A stretch of DNA of 64,000 bases from the NCBI GenBank assembly GCA_964569385.1, contig CAZMUM010000026.1:12638-76637 (forward strand), in the 5' to 3' direction. A program made the position numbers and the translations under genes. A model generated the notes under the pieces. It made no database searches and was not told the DNA's origin. It saw only the letters and a program-made list of their open reading frames with translations. Source of the stretch: JAADHX01 sp964569385. Lineage in GTDB: Bacteria > Actinomycetota > Acidimicrobiia > Acidimicrobiales > Poriferisodalaceae. Below are positions 59,727 through 64,000 of this stretch, piece after piece. Position 1 is the first letter of the stretch. Every line of letters begins with the position of its first letter.

Positions 59727-60692
59727 ATGAGTAACGAAACGAACTCGCCGCGGATAACCGAAGACACCCGCGTTTCAGAGATCCTGACCGAGTACGGCGA
59801 CATCGCCGAGGTCATCGAAGCCTTTGGCGTCAATCGGGTCGGTGGATTCGCGCTACGCAAGACCATCGGGCGGGTTCTCACCGTCAAGGGAGCGGCGCGG
59901 CTGCATCGGGTTCCGTTGCAGGAGTTTCTTCCCATGGTGCAGCGAGCGGCCGGCCACCCTTCGTCACCGGCTACCGCAGGTCCGGGACCGACCGAATCGG
60001 ATACCGCCACGAACCGCACCGACCTCAGCCACGACGAATTCTCCGGTACCAAGGGCCGGGTAGCAGCATGGTTCTTGACCAGCCCGCTCCGCAGGATCCT
60101 GGAATGGAAGATGGGCAGGCCGGAGAAACGTCTGCTGGAATTCCTCCAGCTGTCAGGAGCCGAGGTCGTGTTGGACTCGGGCTGTGGTTCTGGTTTTCAC
60201 ACCCTGCTTCTGGCCGAAGAGCTACCGACCGGCAGGGTCCTGGCGGTTGACCTCTCAGGTGAGATGCTCGGCCAGCTTCGGAAGAACGCCCGCAAGCGAG
60301 GTCTCGTCGACCGGATCGAGGTGCTCCATGGCGATGGTCTCGATCTCGACATGGACGACAACTCGGTCGACCGGGCCCTGAGCGCCGCGGTTTGGCATCA
60401 CCTGGACGACCCGCAGGAAGCGTGCAAGGAGCTGGCCCGAGTCGTCCGGCCAGGTGGGCGTGTGGTGGTGTCGGATCTGAAGATCGAGCCTTCGACCAAG
60501 GCGGTTGCAGGCCTCAAGGGGCACGATCGGGCTTTCGGGGCCCAAGACATGAGCCGCATCATGACCGATGCTGGCCTTGATGAACTGCAAATCGAAGCTG
60601 TCGGACGGTGGCTCGTCGGGGTTGGGGTCAAGCCCCTCGATTGCCGCGAAGAGCAGCAGGAACTAGCCCGGCCGACCCCACAAGACTTGTAG
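59727..60692 (+). CDS. DUF1858 domain fused to SAM-dependent methyltransferase
   Basis: 321 residues from ATG 59727 with GAGGAG six bases upstream. Residues 5-75 are a DUF1858-type module (ITEDTRVSEILTEYGDIAEV, FALRKTIGRVLTVKGAA, LHRVPLQEFLPMV). After a Pro/Thr linker comes a class I methyltransferase (VVLDSGCGSGFHTLLLAEEL, VLAVDLSGEMLG, VLHGDGLDLD, ELARVVRPGGRVVVSD). DUF1858 is often found in proteins handling Fe-S, redox or metal chemistry (family knowledge), so this could be an arsenite/selenite/tellurite-type methylase or modify a cofactor, but substrate is unknown. Divergent LysR. Confidence 0.82.
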   Translation: MSNETNSPRITEDTRVSEILTEYGDIAEVIEAFGVNRVGGFALRKTIGRVLTVKGAARLHRVPLQEFLPMVQRAAGHPSSPATAGPGPTESDTATNRTDLSHDEFSGTKGRVAAWFLTSPLRRILEWKMGRPEKRLLEFLQLSGAEVVLDSGCGSGFHTLLLAEELPTGRVLAVDLSGEMLGQLRKNARKRGLVDRIEVLHGDGLDLDMDDNSVDRALSAAVWHHLDDPQEACKELARVVRPGGRVVVSDLKIEPSTKAVAGLKGHDRAFGAQDMSRIMTDAGLDELQIEAVGRWLVGVGVKPLDCREEQQELARPTPQDL

Positions 60693-60738
60693 GGGCCGGA
60701 ACTCGGTCGTCGCGCCTTGACCAGCGGAAACGGCTTCT

Positions 60739-61818
60739 TCAGGCCGCGGCGAGATCCACCCACCCCGGATCGGGTGCGGTGAGGGTTAAGGGTTGCATTC
60801 CCCCCTCCGACACCACAGGTCCCGTACCAGGATCCCGCAGGCCGACCTCAGCGAGGGTGACGAGCAGCGGCGGGGCGCCGGCCACGTTGACTTCGAGTCG
60901 GTCGGCGTAGATTGTTACCGATTCGATGAGTTCTTCGACGATTACTCGTCGCTCAGCGGTCGAGGCGTGGTCCCAGATTTCGCCCAGTTCGAACGCTGGG
61001 TCACGAAGCATCGCTGCGGCTCGTTCGAATGCTTCGGCCGAGGCGTTGTGGTGGCTGTGCATTTGGAGCGCATCGGACTCCTCGGCTTCGAGTGCGTTGA
61101 TTTTGCCGGTGAGAAGCCGTTCTTGCTCGGCAAAGTAGTCGTCAGTGATCTTGTCATTGAGCATTAAGTCGAAGAGCTTCCGTCGCTTGGCTCGGAAGGA
61201 GGCGAGTGCGCCTGATCGGGTCGGCTCCGCCGCCCCGGTTGCAGTTCCTTCGGCTTTGGCATTGAAGTGTGCACGGATTGCTTCGAGGAGTTGATCGTCG
61301 GTGCGGAGTAGTTCGATGCCGAGTCGTGCTGCCCGGTGGAGCCCTGCGGCTGATCTTCCTGGTATGCGGCAGCCTTTGCCCCGGGATGGCAGCGGTAGAT
61401 GGGCTTTCCTCTGCCGTTTGTATCGATTCGCGTGATCTTTCCGCACTGGCCGCAGCGAACTCGTCCGCTGAGTAGATCCTTGCCTCGACGCCGACCTCGG
61501 ACGTGGCCACGCTGCGAAGCATCGAACTCTGCTTGTGTGACTAAAGCTTCGTGTCTTCCCGGATACCACTCGTCTCGCAGTCGAGTGAGTCCCAGGTAGA
61601 CCCGATTGTCGAGGGCGTAACGGACGGTTGAATACTTCAGCCCAGTTGCTCGCTCGATCTCGGGGTAAGACAGGCCCCTCGTGCGCAGAGCGAACGCTCG
61701 GCGAATCAGGTGGGCATCACCGTTCGGTATGAGAGTCCGTTCGACTGTGTCGTAGCCAGTTGGCGCTCGATTGATCCAGTATCCGCACCGTGCGTGCCCG
61801 AAACTCTGTCGTCGCAGG
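60739..61818 (-). pseudogene. Large serine recombinase remnant, frameshifted and 5'-truncated
   Basis: Two frames together hold the C-terminal two-thirds of a large serine recombinase. The upstream frame has the recombinase domain (GYDTVERTLIPNGDAHLI, RAFALRTRGLSYPEIERATG) and zinc ribbon start (VRCGQCGKITR, PIYRC). Near 61390 the frame changes and the second frame continues (GKGCRIPGRSAAGLHRAARL, then the coiled coil to VDLAAA at 60739). The resolvase catalytic domain with its serine is missing; a transposase fragment takes its place at 61819. The gene cannot make an active integrase. Confidence 0.8.
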
Positions 61819-62448
61819 TCATGCTGCCTTTCTGTACTCATTGATGAGGCCGTTGCACCGCGTGGTTCTGACGACTTGTATCGGTGGCGGGGGAGTGTCT
61901 GCGCCGGTTTCTTGGTCTGCATGGGGAGGCCGTTGATGGAGTGAGCGGTGTGGTCGGTGAGTGTTGTAATGCTCGACGTAGTCGGTGATGAGTCCTTCGA
62001 GTTGGCGTCGGTTCCAGATGAGCGTGCGGTCGAGGAGCTCACGACGAAGTGAACCGATCCAACGCTCAGCGAACGCATTCGCGACGGGGGTCCGAACCGG
62101 GGTCTTTACGATCTTGAAGCCTTCGGTCCGGAAGACCTCGTCGAACGTGTCGACGAATTGACTACCGCGGTCACGCACCAGCGCTTTCGCCGCCGTGAGC
62201 CGGTCGGAGTGCCGAAGGAATAGGTTGCGGGCGGCTTGGGTGGTCCAGGGTCCGGTGGGATTGGGTGTGATCCCGGCGAAGAATACTTCGCGACTGGTCA
62301 CATCGACGAAGAAGAGCAGGTAGTACCGGCGCAACATCACGGTGTCGACGCTACGAGGAAACGGTACAAGATACGAAGCATGGAGCTTCCCTGATCGGCC
62401 CGCGTCGTGCCTGGTCAACGCCCGCGACCGAATTTCGGGCACGCACAA
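61819..62448 (-). mobile_element. Truncated DDE (rve) transposase fragment
   Basis: 209 residues from TTG 62448. Integrase-core features: FVDVTSREVFFAGITPNPTG, VRDRGSQFVDTFDEVF (second Asp), and NAFAERWIGSLRRELLD (Glu), then HYNTHRPHRSLHQRPP. About 150-200 N-terminal residues with the HTH are absent, and where relatives read CDFF before VDTV this has FPRS, so the first catalytic Asp seems lost. Terminal repeats were not found. It interrupts the recombinase remnant. Confidence 0.75.
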
Positions 62449-62581
62449 GATCGCATTTCATGCGGCAAGGCGCCCGCTGTTCTCTTGGTCCTAATTCGCG
62501 GTGGGACTGTGCCGGAGCCACATTGATCTGAGCAAACTGATCGGTCTGATGCCAGTCCGGATGGCGAGATTGTTCAGTTGT

Positions 62582-63853
62582 TTATGCGGTGAGGAGTGCG
62601 GCGGGGATGACCGCGATCCCGTCGTGGCGGCGGTACGCGTCTTTGCCGGTGGTGATGATGGCGGCGTCGAGGAGGTCATCGCCGATGGTGTCGGCGAGCC
62701 ATCTGAGGTGTCGAGTGTCGTCGTCGCTGACTGTGGCGGAGAGTTTGACTTCGAGTGCGACGATTCGGCCGTCGCCTCGTTCGATGATGAGGTCGATCTC
62801 GTGCTCGCCGGCTCGGGTGCGGAGGTGGTGGACGCGTGCTTCGTTGGCCTGCGCGTAGGTCCGTACCGAGAGGGTCACGAGTGACTCGAAGAGTGCCCCG
62901 AGGAGGGTGCCGTCCCTCGGCATTGTCGGGCCGGCCGCGGTACCGCCGATGAGGGCTTCGGTGTCGACACCCAGCAGTCGAGCAGCGAGGGCGGGATCGG
63001 CAAGCTGGTGCACGGGCGATCGGGCGAGGCGTCGAAGACGGTTCCGCGATGGCGTCCATGCGGTCACCTCTTCGATCATCCAGAGCTGTTCGAGGGTGGC
63101 TCGGTAGGGGAGGGTCGTGGACTTCGCCGGTTTGTCGCTCTCGCCTGATGAGGCCGCGTCTCTGATGGTTTCGAAGGAGGCGGTCGTTGACGACGCGGCG
63201 GCGTAGGCGGTCATCCATCGCCGCAGGGCGCCCTGGTTTCGCACGTTGTGGCCGGCTTCGGTGAACTCGCGTTCGACGATCCGGTCGAGGTAGCCATCGA
63301 GTTGGGAGCGAAGGAGCCGCCCTGAGAGTTCTCGAATGGCAGGAAATCCCGATCTGGTGATTTCGTCGGCGTAGTTCTCGAGGCTGACCGAGGTGTTTCC
63401 AGAGACTTCTGGGTGGTCACCTCGCAGGAGATCCCCGAGGCGAACAGTCGGGGTCTCGATGCCGCGCTCGGCGAGTGACATGGGGCGCATGCGGACGGTG
63501 ACGATCCGGCCCGCGCCGGAATGGGTTGGGGTGTTGGTGGGGGTGGCTGAGCCGGTGAGGATGAAGCGTGCTGGGCTGGGATCGGCGTCGACGGCTCTGC
63601 GCACGAGGTCCCACGCGATCGGAAGCCGCTGCCACTCGTCGATGAGGACGGGTGGATCTCCTGAAGTCAGACGCTCCGGTGCAGCGCTGAATAGGTCATG
63701 CTGGCCAGGGTCGTCGAGTCGGTGTGTCGTAGCTGCACGACGCTGCGCGGACTCGGTCTTGCCGACGGCCTTCGGCCCCTCGAGCGATATAGCAGGCAGG
63801 CCGGTGAGCAGCTCGTCGAGTTCGAGATCAACGATCCGGGGGCGATACTTCAT
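62582..63853 (-). CDS. AAA_14 ATPase with DUF4143 domain (second copy)
   Basis: 423 residues. Walker A SLEGPKAVGKTESA, Walker B VLIDEWQRLP, FILTGSATPTN, and a C-terminal nuclease-like strand (EHEIDLIIERGDGRIVALEV, KLSATVSDDD). It belongs to the same broad family as 24955-26265 but is clearly diverged. It lies beside recombinase and transposase debris, consistent with accessory DNA. Role unknown. Confidence 0.87.
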   Translation of the reverse strand: MKYRPRIVDLELDELLTGLPAISLEGPKAVGKTESAQRRAATTHRLDDPGQHDLFSAAPERLTSGDPPVLIDEWQRLPIAWDLVRRAVDADPSPARFILTGSATPTNTPTHSGAGRIVTVRMRPMSLAERGIETPTVRLGDLLRGDHPEVSGNTSVSLENYADEITRSGFPAIRELSGRLLRSQLDGYLDRIVEREFTEAGHNVRNQGALRRWMTAYAAASSTTASFETIRDAASSGESDKPAKSTTLPYRATLEQLWMIEEVTAWTPSRNRLRRLARSPVHQLADPALAARLLGVDTEALIGGTAAGPTMPRDGTLLGALFESLVTLSVRTYAQANEARVHHLRTRAGEHEIDLIIERGDGRIVALEVKLSATVSDDDTRHLRWLADTIGDDLLDAAIITTGKDAYRRHDGIAVIPAALLTA

Positions 63854-64000
63854 ACAGGGACACTACCAAACGGACGGTGATCAGACTCCGCATTGGACGC
63901 TAGATGTCGAACGTTCCGGACGGCAGTTCGCCATCGTCAGGCTGCTGCAGGCAGCGGCATCCAGTCGCTCTCGGCCTGTGGAGTTAGGGTACGAGTCCCC

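Noticed and set aside
61380..61410. Programmed frameshift in the serine recombinase
   Set aside because: The gene also lacks its catalytic domain and is cut by a transposase, so decay explains the frame change.
63975..64000. tRNA-like T-arm (GGTACGAGTCCCC) at the window edge
   Set aside because: The T-loop differs from consensus at position 55, no acceptor or anticodon arm could be built upstream, and the window ends there.

Overview
The window looks like chromosomal DNA from a free-living, probably marine or freshwater, high-G+C actinobacterium, most likely of the Acidimicrobiia (Ilumatobacter-like). This is inferred from protein style and gene mix: an LLM-class (F420-type) oxidoreductase, PspC-type histidine kinase, class III CoA-transferase, MmgE/PrpD, many alternative GTG/TTG starts and dense 4-base ATGA overlaps. 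No rRNA, tRNA or CRISPR array was found.

Layout. 0-8.4 kb: ferric-reductase-like membrane protein, a PspC two-component system divergent from a PspC/LiaF-like protein, a membrane-anchored serpin behind a broken ECF sigma factor, MscS channel, nitroreductase, fatty-acid-hydroxylase family protein. 8.4-20 kb: a GGDEF-EAL signalling protein, nitronate monooxygenase, agmatinase divergent from a PuuB-like oxidase, metY with a CoA-binding protein, a lipoprotein plus secreted metalloprotease, enoyl-CoA hydratase, CoA-transferase. 20-28.5 kb: GlcD-like oxidase divergent from a cytosolic reductive-dehalogenase-like protein, DUF445, an AAA/DUF4143 protein, MmgE/PrpD, a FitAB-type toxin-antitoxin pair.

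28.5-36.7 kb is an aromatic-acid catabolic cluster: hpaH-hpaR-hpaG divergent from hpaF-hpaE-succinate semialdehyde dehydrogenase-LigA-LigB, followed by a half-length HPPD-like VOC protein and an Lrp/AsnC regulator. The Hpa enzymes fit meta-cleavage of homoprotocatechuate to succinate. Ring cleavage appears to be done by a LigAB-type enzyme instead of a canonical HpaD, and no HpaI aldolase or HpaBC hydroxylase is in the window.

36.7-55 kb: LLM oxidoreductase, two genes that read as selenoproteins (a GrdB-like protein at 38155-39300 and an AhpD-like protein at 47264-48229), each with an in-frame TGA in a redox motif and a downstream bacterial-SECIS-like hairpin, a sulfatase, trxB, arylamine N-acetyltransferase, a ThDP enzyme, shikimate kinase, a large secreted protein, a CBS protein, an MFS exporter, and a SufR-like regulator divergent from a Rieske fusion protein. 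The selenoproteins are the most notable result; conventional ORF calling splits or truncates both.

55-64 kb looks like an acquired and partly decayed segment: an MMPL exporter operon with a divergent TetR regulator, LysR, a DUF1858-methyltransferase fusion, a frameshifted large serine recombinase cut by a truncated DDE transposase, and a second AAA/DUF4143 protein.
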